Below are positions 1 through 8,843 of a stretch of DNA of 64,000 nucleotides, piece by piece; position 1 is the first letter of the stretch; every line of letters begins with the position of its first letter. The notes beneath the pieces are model-generated. The model saw nothing but the letters and a program-made list of their open reading frames with translations, had not been told where the DNA came from and ran no database searches. Location: the NCBI GenBank assembly GCA_029856145.1, contig JAHQWK010000002.1, positions 1 through 64,000 of the forward strand, in the 5' to 3' direction. Source of the DNA: Promethearchaeia archaeon. GTDB taxonomy: Archaea; Asgardarchaeota; Lokiarchaeia; Sigyniarchaeales; SOKP01. The translations under genes were made by a program, and so were the position numbers.

Positions 1-22
1 ATATACAACTTCCTTTTTATAA

Positions 23-295
23 ATGGCTCTTCAAGAATTTATTATTGAAGTTATTATAACTAATAAAGAAAAAGCTCGTGATCCTGTAGGTGAAACCATA
101 AAACGAGACCTACTTGCAAAAAAAGGTTATGATATGGTCTCAAATGTTAGAAGTGGCCAATACTTGAGGTTTAATCTTGATACTGAAAGTGAAGAGCGAG
201 CTAAAAACATTGTTGAAGACTTGTTAAACAAATTGAGAATTTATAACCCGGTAACTCAAAATTTCAGGATTTTAAAACTAAAAAAAGAAACTTGA
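23..295 (+). CDS. purS: FGAM synthase subunit PurS
   Basis: Small subunit of phosphoribosylformylglycinamidine synthase, the ATP- and glutamine-dependent step that makes FGAM in IMP synthesis. The 90-residue length and the position directly before purQ and purL are typical of the three-subunit enzyme of archaea and Bacillus, where PurS bridges PurQ and PurL and assists ammonia transfer. Six bases separate it from purQ. It ends in TGA (293-295), which shows that TGA is an ordinary stop codon in this genome and bears on the selenocysteine genes further along. The promoter lies at or outside the window edge. Confidence 0.95.
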   Translation: MALQEFIIEVIITNKEKARDPVGETIKRDLLAKKGYDMVSNVRSGQYLRFNLDTESEERAKNIVEDLLNKLRIYNPVTQNFRILKLKKET

Positions 296-301
296 GAAAT
301 T

Positions 302-1012
302 ATGAGTATAAAGATAGCTGTAATCCAATTTCCGGGAGCTAATTGTGATTTGGACACTATTCATGTATTAAAAGATGTTATGCATATCAATGTTGATTTA
401 ATCTGGCATAACTATTTTAAGGAGTCTAAATATGACGGTGTTATTTTACCCGGTGGTTTTTCATTTGGTGATTATTTAAGAAGTGGAATTATTGCGGCTC
501 ATAGTCCTGCAATTGATGAAGCAAAAATAATGGTAAAAGACGGGAGACCTGTAATAGGTATCTGTAATGGATGTCAAATCTTAGCTGAAGCCCAATTCCT
601 TCCAGGTGCATTTTTACATAATGAATCTCTCAAATTTATATGTAAATGGGTAAATCTAAAAGTAGAAAATAACAAAACTGCATTTTCAAATAAAATGAAT
701 ATAGGCGATGTTCTTGCTTTACCTATAGCTCATGCAGAAGGACGGTATTTTAATGATAATGTGAAAGAATTAGAAGAAAATAACCAAATTGTTTTTAGAT
801 ATTCTACTGAAAAAGGTGAACTTACTAAAGATTCAAATCCCAATGGTTCATTAGCAAATATTGCAGGAATTTGTAATTTAGAACAAAATTGCATTGGATT
901 AATGCCTCACCCTGAACGTGCCTCAGAAGCAATTATAACTCCAAAAAGAACAACTCATGGATTATTATTTTTTGAATCTATAATTGAATTTATTAAGCGG
1001 AGGATCTCCTAA
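302..1012 (+). CDS. purQ: FGAM synthase glutaminase subunit PurQ
   Basis: Class I glutamine amidotransferase subunit that releases ammonia from glutamine for PurL. The nucleophile elbow GICNGCQ places the catalytic Cys at residue 88, and MPHPER supplies the His203/Glu205 pair that completes the triad. The PGGFSFGDYLRSG segment (about 51-62) is characteristic of PurQ. At 236 residues it has the usual length of the stand-alone subunit. Its stop overlaps the purL start by one base (TAATG), and a GGAGG ribosome-binding site for purL lies inside the purQ 3' end, so the two are probably translationally coupled. Confidence 0.96.
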   Translation: MSIKIAVIQFPGANCDLDTIHVLKDVMHINVDLIWHNYFKESKYDGVILPGGFSFGDYLRSGIIAAHSPAIDEAKIMVKDGRPVIGICNGCQILAEAQFLPGAFLHNESLKFICKWVNLKVENNKTAFSNKMNIGDVLALPIAHAEGRYFNDNVKELEENNQIVFRYSTEKGELTKDSNPNGSLANIAGICNLEQNCIGLMPHPERASEAIITPKRTTHGLLFFESIIEFIKRRIS

Positions 1013-3258
1013 TGACTAAGATAACTTTAAATAGAGAAGAAGCACATGTAGAGATGACAAAGGGAGAATTTGAAAGAGTAAAGGAATTATTGGGTAGGGA
1101 ACCAAGTATTACTGAACTAGGTGCATTTGATGTCATGTGGTCTGAGCATTGTTCTTATAAATCATCACGTCCAAAATTAAAATTATTCGAGGATGCTGAA
1201 GCAAATTATGACTATGTATTGGCGGGTCCTGGACAAGACGCAGGAGTTATCGATATCGGAGATGGATATGCTTTAGCATTTCGAATAGAATCTCATAATC
1301 ATCCATCAGCAATAGAACCTTATCACGGAGCTGCAACAGGGATTGGAGGTATTATAAGAGATATTCTTTGTATGGGTGTGCGACCAATCGCATTATTAGA
1401 TCCTTTGAGATTTGGTAAACTAAAAAACAATCCGCATTCTCAATGGTTATTTAAATATGTTGTAAAAGGTATTGCTGATTATGGTAATTGTACAGGAATA
1501 CCAACTATCGGTGGAGAAGTTGAATTTGATGATAGTTTTGAAAGTAACTGTTTAGTAAATGTCGCATGTATAGGATTAGGGTCAATAGAGGATTTTAAAC
1601 ATGCTCCAAGCAGAGCTTATAACCCGGGTGATTACGTTATCCTAATGGGAGGGTCTACAGGGAGAGATGGGATTCATGGAGTAACATTCGCATCTCGTAC
1701 TTTAACTGAAATGTCTGAAGCAGACCGCCCTGCTGTCCAAATTGGGGATCCATTTACTAAAAAAATGATTATAGAAGCCACTTTAGAAGCAATAAAGACA
1801 GGTTTTGTAAGGGGATTAAAAGATCTTGGTGGAGGGGGATTAACCTGCGCAACCAGTGAATTGACAGGAGATGGCAATACTGGAGCAAAAGTAGATTTAA
1901 GAAAAGTATTTACAAGAGAACCTGGAATGAATTCTTATGAAATTATGCTCTCAGAATCGCAAGAACGAATGGCTTTCATTGTTAAACCAGAAGGTTTAGA
2001 GATTGTCCTTGATATATTTAGAAAATATGAAATAAATTTTGCTGTAATTGGTAGAACAGATGATTCAAAAGTTCTCAAAGTATATGATGATGATAATCTT
2101 GTTGTAAACATGCCTTCTAAAGCACTTTCTGAATCACCCATATTTAAAAGGCAAGAAAAACGACCATCTTATTTAGATGAATTATTAGTTCAAAAAACTC
2201 CAAAACCATCTTTAGGATTAGATGAAATAATCTATAAATTAATCGCCTCAGAAAATATTTGTAGTAAGGAGTGGGTTTATCGACAATATGATCATGAAGT
2301 TGGAGTTAGATCAGTAGTGAAATGTGGAGAAGGAGATTCAGGAGTTTTAAGAATAATTGGTACAGATAAATTTATAGCTGCGAGTGTTGGCGTCAATTCT
2401 AAGCATTGTTTTTTAGATTCATACGAAGGGGCTAAAGGAGGTTTGGTTGAAGAATGTGGGAATGTTATAGCAAATGGAGCAAAACCAATGGCAATGGTAA
2501 ACTGCTGTAATTTTGGAAATCCTGAAATACCTGAGTCATTTTGGTATTTTTCTCAAGCTGTTGAAGGTATGAATGATTTTTGCAGAAATTTGAGAATTCC
2601 GATAGTGGGGGGTAATGTATCTTTCTATAATGAAGATGAAATCAAAAAAATCGCAATTAAAGCAACACCCTCGATAATGATTGTAGGGCTTATTGAAGGT
2701 GAAGAAAATATCATCACTCTTCCGTTTAAGCATGCTGGAGATGATATCTTTCTTATAGGTGAGACTAAAGCAGAATTAGGAGGTTCAGAATATCATTCAG
2801 TTATTTATAATCTTGAGGGTGGAACACCTCCTAGGGTTGATGAGAGAAAAGTTAAAGATACGTGGGATTTTCTTTTTGAGTTATATAAAAGAAATCTTGT
2901 GAAGGCGAATCATGATATAAGTAAGGGCGGACTTATTATTACAATTGCTGAAATGTGCTTCAAACACAAATTGGGGGCAGATTTAGATTTTTCAAACAGT
3001 TATGGTGAAAAATTAGAGGCTGATGAATTTCTATTTAGCGAATCAGTAGGAAGATTCATTATAGAAACGGATCCTAAGGATTATGATACCATTTTAGAAA
3101 TTTCAAAACAATTTGATATTGAACTTAAAAAAATAGGTAATATAGTTGTTAATCCAGAAATTAATATTAAAGGATTAAGATCTCAAATTTTTAAATTAAA
3201 TATTGAGAAAATGAAAGAACTATTTGATTCTACAATTCCAAGCCTAATGGAAATCTAA
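1012..3258 (+). CDS. purL: FGAM synthase large subunit PurL
   Basis: ATP-dependent synthetase subunit that amidates FGAR using ammonia from PurQ. At 748 residues it matches the short PurL of the three-subunit enzyme and lacks the fused glutaminase of the long form. Diagnostic sequences are MWSEHCSYKSS near the N terminus, RIESHNHPSAIEPYHGAATG, the glycine-rich GLKDLGGGGL loop, and the second AIR-synthase-like half starting around residue 400 (IVGGNVSFYNE, KANHDISKGG). All expected regions are present with no break. It is the last gene of purSQL; the next gene starts about 155 bases later after an AT-rich gap. Confidence 0.97.
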   Translation: MTKITLNREEAHVEMTKGEFERVKELLGREPSITELGAFDVMWSEHCSYKSSRPKLKLFEDAEANYDYVLAGPGQDAGVIDIGDGYALAFRIESHNHPSAIEPYHGAATGIGGIIRDILCMGVRPIALLDPLRFGKLKNNPHSQWLFKYVVKGIADYGNCTGIPTIGGEVEFDDSFESNCLVNVACIGLGSIEDFKHAPSRAYNPGDYVILMGGSTGRDGIHGVTFASRTLTEMSEADRPAVQIGDPFTKKMIIEATLEAIKTGFVRGLKDLGGGGLTCATSELTGDGNTGAKVDLRKVFTREPGMNSYEIMLSESQERMAFIVKPEGLEIVLDIFRKYEINFAVIGRTDDSKVLKVYDDDNLVVNMPSKALSESPIFKRQEKRPSYLDELLVQKTPKPSLGLDEIIYKLIASENICSKEWVYRQYDHEVGVRSVVKCGEGDSGVLRIIGTDKFIAASVGVNSKHCFLDSYEGAKGGLVEECGNVIANGAKPMAMVNCCNFGNPEIPESFWYFSQAVEGMNDFCRNLRIPIVGGNVSFYNEDEIKKIAIKATPSIMIVGLIEGEENIITLPFKHAGDDIFLIGETKAELGGSEYHSVIYNLEGGTPPRVDERKVKDTWDFLFELYKRNLVKANHDISKGGLIITIAEMCFKHKLGADLDFSNSYGEKLEADEFLFSESVGRFIIETDPKDYDTILEISKQFDIELKKIGNIVVNPEINIKGLRSQIFKLNIEKMKELFDSTIPSLMEI

Positions 3259-3413
3259 TTTAATATTAAAAAAAATTAATTTCTATAATATATGTTCTCA
3301 TATAACATTTTTAATCTAAAACCATAAATATGAAATAATTTTATAATTTCTTAATAAATGGACAACTACGTATGTATTTATTTATTTTTAAAAATTAAAT
3401 ATGGATAGTAATT

Positions 3414-3620
3414 ATGAGTGTTCGATGCCGAGCTTGCATAAAATGTAGAACATATCTTGTTATTCATCCAAGTAATCCTGTCAATCAGGTAGAAATCAAG
3501 AGATTTGAAAAGCAGCATTTAGGTCATACAGTAGTAACTGTTGATCTTAATGAAATAAAGGGTAGTTATAGTTCTTCGAAGAATAATAAAACAGAAAAAA
3601 CTACTAAGGAAGCGGAATAA
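3414..3620 (+). CDS. Small Cys-rich protein, unknown function
   Basis: A 68-residue protein I do not recognise by name. The N terminus has three closely spaced cysteines (CRACIKC, residues 5-11), followed by a short alpha/beta stretch (about residues 20-50) and a Ser/Lys/Glu-rich tail. The cysteines could bind a metal, but the second half of a zinc ribbon is missing, so a full zinc site would need dimerisation or a partner. It stands alone, downstream of purL and convergent with the RGG membrane protein gene. The clean open frame, clear composition shift at the tail, and TATA-like AT-rich upstream region support it as real. Confidence 0.6.
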   Translation: MSVRCRACIKCRTYLVIHPSNPVNQVEIKRFEKQHLGHTVVTVDLNEIKGSYSSSKNNKTEKTTKEAE

Positions 3621-3677
3621 TCTCTTTCTTATTCTTAAGTCTATTAAAAAAAGAAAAAAAATTTAAAAATGAATTAA

Positions 3678-5135
3678 TTATTGTTCTATCTGTGTACCAC
3701 ACCATTTACAGAATTTTTCTGTCCCAGTAAGTTTACTTCCACACAATGAACATGTTTTTGCCGTAGCTGGAGTAGTTATTGAAGGAACACCGATTTGTCT
3801 TCCTTCTATTTTTCCCCCACATTTAGGACAAAATTTAGAATCAGGTTTTATTGACGCATTGCACCGTGCACATTTGGTTTCTTTTTCAACAGTTTTGGGA
3901 GGAGTGGTTTTATATGGTGATACCTTTTTTTGGTCTGGTGTTGTTGGTGCTTTAAGTTTCAATTTTTTCTGTCCTCTTCTTGCCACCACTGCAGCTATCA
4001 GTATAATAACAACAACTACAAGTATAATAATTAAGATCCATTGAATATTAATCCACCTGTCTTGAGCGGTTAGACCTGTATTATAGGTTACATCAAAAGT
4101 AATGACCGTTGATGTATCAGGAGGTGGAACATTTATTGGTTCAAAATAAATAAAGAAATACCATTCTCCTGCTTGAGGAACTATAAATGTTTGCTGCGGT
4201 ATTGAGCTAGTTGTATTAATATGAAAATCGGTCTGACTAAAATCTACTACATCTGTAGCATTAAAATTAACGCTAAAATCAACATCAATACTTGTTCCTC
4301 CCCTATTTTCCCATACTACAAAGTAGTCATTTTCGCTTGTAATTAGCAAAGACCCATTTTCTGCAGGTGTATTCTGCTCATTTATATAAATGCTGTTTTC
4401 TATATCTATTATTTGGAAATCCACCAACCCAGATGAGTTAAACTCATAATCGATTGAGGATCCAGGTTTTAAATACATCCAGACATTATCATGCGTACTA
4501 CCGCTCGGTATAGTAATTGGTCCGTTGTAAGGTATATGCATTGTTGTTAAAGGTATATGTTCAAATGGACGATTATCAATAGCAAAATTGATATTAACTG
4601 ATGATGATTGAACAGAGAAAGTCATATCTCCTTCTTCAACATATTCATGTTCAAACCAAAATTCATTGAAGTATAAAGTTTCTGTAGAGCGATAATTAAC
4701 ATAACCATCTACATCTGCATTATTAAATGGAAATAATAATGCAACACCCGCTACTGGGAGGATTATCAATGTAAGAACAATTAAAAATAATATCCCACCA
4801 CCCATATAGACAGGACTATAATACCAAGGTCTATAGTAATGTCCCGCCCAATACGGTGAATACCACCATCTATAATACCAAGGTCGATGATACCACCAAT
4901 AAGGTCTATAATATCTACGATGTGGTCCATAATATCTATGTGAATAAGGACCCCTTGGAGATCTTGATGTTACTCTTGTGGCACCAGTTCTACCAAAGGG
5001 TCTTCCACCACCACGATATCCGCCTCTAGATGAACCAGAACCGCCTCGAAATCCACCACCACGGAATCCTCCGCCAAAACTACCACCACGGAATCCTCCG
5101 CCACCACGAGATCCACCGCCACCACCTCGGGGCAT
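3678..5135 (-). CDS. RGG-rich membrane protein with C-terminal double zinc ribbon
   Basis: A 485-residue protein of unusual layout. Residues 1-70 are Gly/Arg-rich with repeated RGG and FRGG units. Residues 70-110 are dominated by Tyr, Trp, Arg and Pro (YYRPW-type repeats). A first membrane helix follows (about 112-137, ILFLIVLTLIILPVAGVALL), then a beta-rich domain of about 235 residues with Asn-X-Ser/Thr sites, a second membrane helix (about 377-400, ILIIILVVVVIILIAAVV), and a tail with two zinc ribbons (CARC...CPKC and CSLC...CKWC). Zinc ribbons of this type are usually cytosolic, which puts the RGG end in the cytosol and the middle domain outside. RGG boxes often bind nucleic acid or membrane-surface partners; function is unknown. 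It lies 3 bases after the CBS membrane gene, so the two are probably one operon. Confidence 0.75.
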   Translation of the reverse strand: MPRGGGGGSRGGGGFRGGSFGGGFRGGGFRGGSGSSRGGYRGGGRPFGRTGATRVTSRSPRGPYSHRYYGPHRRYYRPYWWYHRPWYYRWWYSPYWAGHYYRPWYYSPVYMGGGILFLIVLTLIILPVAGVALLFPFNNADVDGYVNYRSTETLYFNEFWFEHEYVEEGDMTFSVQSSSVNINFAIDNRPFEHIPLTTMHIPYNGPITIPSGSTHDNVWMYLKPGSSIDYEFNSSGLVDFQIIDIENSIYINEQNTPAENGSLLITSENDYFVVWENRGGTSIDVDFSVNFNATDVVDFSQTDFHINTTSSIPQQTFIVPQAGEWYFFIYFEPINVPPPDTSTVITFDVTYNTGLTAQDRWINIQWILIIILVVVVIILIAAVVARRGQKKLKLKAPTTPDQKKVSPYKTTPPKTVEKETKCARCNASIKPDSKFCPKCGGKIEGRQIGVPSITTPATAKTCSLCGSKLTGTEKFCKWCGTQIEQ

Positions 5136-5138
5136 TTT

Positions 5139-6140
5139 TTATTTTGACACCTCACTTGTTATAGCTTCAGGTCCTACTTCGCTGCGGAAAATATAGTCTC
5201 GATTAATAGCTAATAGAAATAAAATCATCGAAATAATTGACATTGTTAATCCTACAGGATCAATAGTAATAATAGGTTGTGGAGTCTCAATTGCAAAAGC
5301 TATACCGAACAAGATCCATTCAAAAACCATAAAGAAAACAACTAATCCGGGTACTATAGTTCTTAAAATCCGACCTGTCTCTAAATTTCTAGTATCAGAA
5401 AAACTTGTGTAGATTATTGAAAATAACCCGATCATTCCAGATATCAACATAAGAATACTAAATATACCAATTACAAGCCATATTGGATCATTTAAGGTAA
5501 AAAAAGATATCCAAATCCCTGCACCTCTTACATCAAATAAAGTGAAAAACAATGTTGGATCCCCTACGATTGGTCCCATGCCAAGTAAACTCATAAGATC
5601 ACTATATTTCCCGGTAAAAAATCCAAAAATTCCAGCTAAAGGTAAAATTATGCCTAGTGTGAATCCTATAATTGCACACACACTAGCAAACCAGAATTCA
5701 GCTACTTTAGTATTTCTCACTGGAATAAGACCAACTTCATCTACATTTTGATCAGGAATGAAACTCCAACAGTCATGGATAGAGCACACTCCTACAAGTG
5801 TTTCATTCTCTACTACGGGTACCACGTTTACGTTTAAATCACGCATTCTCGTAAATGCGTCAGTAACTGGTGTATCTAAATTCACTGGAGTTATTTTATA
5901 CATTATAGAAATAACTTTTTCAGTTTTAACATCGCGCCCTTCTGCCACAGCATTTTGAACAATATCAAAGTCGGCGATAACTCCAAGAACTTTTTGATTT
6001 TCTCCTTCAACAACTACCAAGTCTGGTACTCCCAATTCTTTCATCTTTTTCGCAGTATCTTGAATCGTTGCTTTAGAATCAATTATCCCATATTCGTCGT
6101 TAATCACTAGATCTCTAACAAAATATTCTTTTAAAGCCAT
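5139..6140 (-). CDS. CBS-domain membrane protein
   Basis: A 333-residue protein with a pair of CBS domains in about residues 1-130 (repeats beginning ATIQDTAKKMKELGVPDLVV and TPVTDAFTRMRDLNVNVVPV) and about four hydrophobic helices in the remaining part (near 155-180, 220-245, 257-285 and 295-315). CBS pairs normally bind adenine nucleotides and control an attached domain, so this may be an energy- or nucleotide-sensing membrane protein. It is the first gene of a two-gene unit with the RGG zinc-ribbon protein. A TATA-like element lies about 58 bases upstream of the start. The exact partner or transported substrate cannot be told from the sequence. Confidence 0.85.
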   Translation of the reverse strand: MALKEYFVRDLVINDEYGIIDSKATIQDTAKKMKELGVPDLVVVEGENQKVLGVIADFDIVQNAVAEGRDVKTEKVISIMYKITPVNLDTPVTDAFTRMRDLNVNVVPVVENETLVGVCSIHDCWSFIPDQNVDEVGLIPVRNTKVAEFWFASVCAIIGFTLGIILPLAGIFGFFTGKYSDLMSLLGMGPIVGDPTLFFTLFDVRGAGIWISFFTLNDPIWLVIGIFSILMLISGMIGLFSIIYTSFSDTRNLETGRILRTIVPGLVVFFMVFEWILFGIAFAIETPQPIITIDPVGLTMSIISMILFLLAINRDYIFRSEVGPEAITSEVSK

Positions 6141-6197
6141 GGATTAAACATCCCATTTATTTTTAGATTAATTTTTATGAGGAATACGCTAAATAAA

Positions 6198-6208
6198 GTA
6201 TATAAATC
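6198..6208 (-). promoter_or_regulatory. TATA box of the CBS/RGG operon
   Basis: Read on the minus strand this is ATTTATATACT, a good archaeal TATA element preceded by a purine-rich stretch that could serve as BRE. The implied transcription start is about 25 bases downstream, leaving a leader of roughly 30-35 bases before the ATG at 6140. Confidence 0.5.
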
Positions 6209-6406
6209 TTTCTGTTAAAAAGCAATACTCTTTTAAGAAAAAGAAAAAGAAAAATCGGACTCTTTATCTTTCATATAATGTAGTTAAAACTTGAATATGT
6301 TAGTTCAATTAAATCAATTTTATTCAAAAGATGTAAAAACTATTCTAATAAATGTTGTAGAATATGGCCTAATTGCTATATTTAGCATGATATATATTAG
6401 ATAGTA

Positions 6407-7207
6407 TCATCTGAATTTAATTAATTCTTTTAATGAACTAAATGAATCAATAATTAAATATGGTTTAATCCTCGATTTAGTTAAATCAAAAAATTGTCCT
6501 TTTCCGGTTTTAACTAAAATTCCTTTAATTCCTGCATTAATTGCTCCTTGAATATCAGATTCAATATCGTCACCAATTACTAAAACTTCATCGGGATTGA
6601 GATCTATTTTTTCTAAGGCTTGTAGAAAATATTCTTTTGAAGGTTTTCCAAATATTTTTGGAATTACATCAGCCGCTTTTGCAATCATTTGTACAAAAGA
6701 GCCCGTATCTATGACTGGTTCACCTTTACGGTCAAGATAATATTTATTGCCTTGTGTTCCAAGAAGCATTGCACCCTTAAGCACATATCTAAAGGCTAAA
6801 TTTAAGCGATTAACATCCCAGTTATCATGAAAATCACCGATAATGACAAAATCAGGGATCTCAGAACCTTCCACTTGTCCAAATTCTTGAAATTCTTTTG
6901 CGACTTCATCTGTTGAGACCAAATAAGACTTTTTATTTATATGCTTAGATAAAAATTCTTTCAATGCAATAATTGGGGTAAAGATCTCATCCTCATTTAT
7001 GACAAATCCATAATCTTGTAAAATGTTTAGAACTGTCTTTGGAGATTTACTATCAGTATTCGTAAGAAAAAGTAGTTTTAAGCCAGCTTCCCGAAGTTTA
7101 GATACAGTATCAATTGCTTCAGGAATTGGCGTTCCTTTAAAATAAAGAGTCCCATCAATATCAGTTAGGATTCCTTTAATATTTTTTAATTTGTTTTTTT
7201 TATCCAT
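6407..7207 (-). CDS. HAD-superfamily phosphatase, IIA subfamily (NagD-like)
   Basis: A 266-residue HAD hydrolase. Motif I is DIDGTLYFKG (about residues 17-26) with the nucleophile Asp and acid/base Asp. Motif II is FLTNTDS, motif III includes the Lys of GKPSKEYF, and motif IV is VIGDDIESDIQGA. The cap inserted between motifs II and III is of the C2 type, as in NagD and the PGP/HDHD2 family. Such enzymes dephosphorylate small sugar or nucleotide phosphates; the substrate cannot be deduced. It is a single gene with its own AT-rich upstream region, divergent from padR. Confidence 0.85.
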   Translation of the reverse strand: MDKKNKLKNIKGILTDIDGTLYFKGTPIPEAIDTVSKLREAGLKLLFLTNTDSKSPKTVLNILQDYGFVINEDEIFTPIIALKEFLSKHINKKSYLVSTDEVAKEFQEFGQVEGSEIPDFVIIGDFHDNWDVNRLNLAFRYVLKGAMLLGTQGNKYYLDRKGEPVIDTGSFVQMIAKAADVIPKIFGKPSKEYFLQALEKIDLNPDEVLVIGDDIESDIQGAINAGIKGILVKTGKGQFFDLTKSRIKPYLIIDSFSSLKELIKFR

Positions 7208-7559
7208 TATTATTATAAAACAAAATGGTACTTTAAAGAATTATCAAGGTAATTATAAATGATCGTGAAAGCTTCATTTCACGTATTTTATAATATCTTC
7301 TAGTATTTTCTCAATAATGCTACAATATTACCTGAAAAATCTCTTACATTCACATTAACATTTATTTAAAGAGACATTAAAGTTTTTAATGGATATTTCA
7401 ACATCGAATAATCAAGAAACTTTAATATAGGGACTAATCTAAGAATAAAATGATATATTACGATGCTTTTATATATTATAAATGATTTTTTCTTATTTTA
7501 AGTTAATGTTATTCATTTATTCCTGTTTATTTCTTTTTTCATTGGATATTCGATCTCCG

Positions 7560-7570
7560 ATATATTTAAA
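7560..7570 (+). promoter_or_regulatory. TATA box of padR-hsp20
   Basis: The element atatatttaaa lies about 67-77 bases upstream of the padR ATG. A start site about 25 bases downstream (near 7595) would give a leader of about 40 bases and would sit inside the inverted repeat at 7588-7616. Confidence 0.45.
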
Positions 7571-7587
7571 TAGTAGTCTTTTCTTTA

Positions 7588-7616
7588 ATATCATAAGTTT
7601 TATCAAAAACTGATAT
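7588..7616 (+). promoter_or_regulatory. Possible PadR operator (inverted repeat)
   Basis: The half sites ATATCA (7588-7593) and TGATAT (7611-7616) form a perfect 6-base dyad with a 17-base spacer, just after the predicted TATA box and before the padR start. PadR-family repressors commonly bind inverted repeats at their own promoter, so autoregulation is plausible. The dyad is short and the region AT-rich, so chance is possible. Confidence 0.3.
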
Positions 7617-7636
7617 ATTGTGTGGAGTTAAAAAAA

Positions 7637-8287
7637 ATGTTCTTTGGCAAACGATTTAGTGGCTATCATGGTGGACTTTTTTCAGGCTTAGATATTTTAG
7701 TACTTTCAATAATTAGAAATAAAGAAGGAAGATCTGGATATGAAATCATTCAAGAAATTAATAAAAAATTTAAACCAATGTGGAGAGCTTCTCCTGGAAC
7801 TATTTATCCTTTATTGAATAGACTAGATAAAAAAGGATTCGTTGACACTGAAGAATACATTGATGAAAATAATCGTCAAAAAAAGGTCTATAGGATCACT
7901 TTTCAAGGCATTGAGAGATTAAAAGAAGTCTTAAAAAATAACTTTGAGCCAAGTATGAATACTCTTGGAGATTACATTCGTACAGTTGTAAATGCTTGGT
8001 TACCACATGAAAAAGGAATTAAAGGCGTTATGTCGTGTTTCCCCTTTCATTGTGCACCTATTGATAAAGAAATCAACCAAAAAGATTATTCTCTGACAAA
8101 TATCAATAGAGTTGTAAGAATTGTCAATGATTTAAAATTTAGTAAAGAGAGGATTTCAATAAGAATAGCGGAAATTGACAGTGAAATCAAAAAGTATGAA
8201 GATATCTTAAGAGATCTAAAAATGGAAAGAGAAAAGAATACAAAGACAATTCCGATTGTGGATGATGAAGAGTATGAGAATTTTTAA
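7637..8287 (+). CDS. PadR-family transcriptional regulator
   Basis: A winged-helix regulator, about 216 residues from the ATG at 7637. I chose this start because a GGAG ribosome-binding site at 7624-7627 lies 9 bases before it; the in-frame GTG at 7622 would overlap that site. The PadR domain occupies about residues 20-100 (SGYEIIQEINKKFKPMW, then GTIYPLLNRLDKKGFV and the wing with RITFQGIERL). The C-terminal third is a charged coiled coil (about 155-205) typical of dimerising PadR proteins. A short segment CFPFHCAP between the two carries Cys/His residues. It lies 50 bases upstream of the Hsp20 gene and probably controls it, by analogy with stress-linked PadR/HspR-type arrangements. Confidence 0.88.
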   Translation: MFFGKRFSGYHGGLFSGLDILVLSIIRNKEGRSGYEIIQEINKKFKPMWRASPGTIYPLLNRLDKKGFVDTEEYIDENNRQKKVYRITFQGIERLKEVLKNNFEPSMNTLGDYIRTVVNAWLPHEKGIKGVMSCFPFHCAPIDKEINQKDYSLTNINRVVRIVNDLKFSKERISIRIAEIDSEIKKYEDILRDLKMEREKNTKTIPIVDDEEYENF

Positions 8288-8337
8288 CTTTCACCAATTT
8301 AATCTATGGAAAAATAAAAAATAAGGAGGAAAAAAGC

Positions 8338-8817
8338 ATGAATAATGAAAACTATCATGGACCGAGGGGGTTTGCTGGTTGTTTCCATTTTGGACCTCAC
8401 GATGTGGCAAAAATGAAAAGAATGGCTAGGCATTTTATGGGGGGTTTTATGGGATCTCATATCCCCTATAATGTTGAAGATCTTGGAGATCGCTATTTGA
8501 TTACTGTTCCATTAGCAGGTCGTACTAAGGAAGATGTTAAAGTATCATTGATTAATAAGCATATAAATATTAAAGCAGAGAAGCCTAAGATTCCTGAAGG
8601 AGAAAATGTGAAAGAAAAACCAGAAGGAGAGAAAATGCCCCAAGATTGTTGTGTTCCATTTTTTGGAAAAGGTTTTACATTTATAAATATGGATACGGAC
8701 ATTCCATTGCCTGCTGATGCAAATACAGATACACTTGTCTCCAAAATGGCAAATGGTCTCTTGAAAATAACTATAGAAAAGAAGCCAGCTAAAAACATTG
8801 ATATTAGTGAAAACTAA
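8338..8817 (+). CDS. Hsp20/alpha-crystallin small heat-shock protein
   Basis: A 159-residue small heat-shock chaperone. The alpha-crystallin domain spans about residues 45-155: it opens with YNVEDLGDRYLITVPLAG, has the TKEDVKVSL strand, and ends with the conserved ANGLLKITIEKK strand just before the C terminus. An insertion around residues 90-115 carries an unusual Cys pair (DCCVP). A strong ribosome-binding site (aaggagg) precedes the ATG. The N terminus is rich in His, Gly and Met (for example HFMGGFMGSH). It follows the PadR gene in the same direction and is probably cotranscribed. The C-terminal I-X-I anchor is not evident. Confidence 0.9.
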   Translation: MNNENYHGPRGFAGCFHFGPHDVAKMKRMARHFMGGFMGSHIPYNVEDLGDRYLITVPLAGRTKEDVKVSLINKHINIKAEKPKIPEGENVKEKPEGEKMPQDCCVPFFGKGFTFINMDTDIPLPADANTDTLVSKMANGLLKITIEKKPAKNIDISEN

Positions 8818-8843
8818 TAAAAATTATAGAAATTAAAGGAGGA

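Larger units (their letters stand above)
7208..7621. other. Divergent intergenic region between HAD phosphatase and padR
   Basis: About 414 bases without a convincing gene. It contains a small hairpin (cgtgaaa at 7264-7270 with tttcacg at 7277-7283), a TATA element for padR near 7560-7570 and a possible operator at 7588-7616. The rest is AT-rich with no other structure that I can support. Confidence 0.5.

Noticed and set aside
293-295. Genome-wide reassignment of TGA
   Set aside because: purS ends in TGA at the family-typical end, so TGA is a stop here. Recoding is limited to hdrA and vhuD.
2536-2733. Open frames opposite purL
   Set aside because: They lie entirely within a conserved gene on the other strand and show no protein-like features.
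4978-5196. Proline-rich plus-strand frame opposite the RGG segment
   Set aside because: It is the complement of Gly/Arg codons in the RGG repeat, a usual shadow effect.
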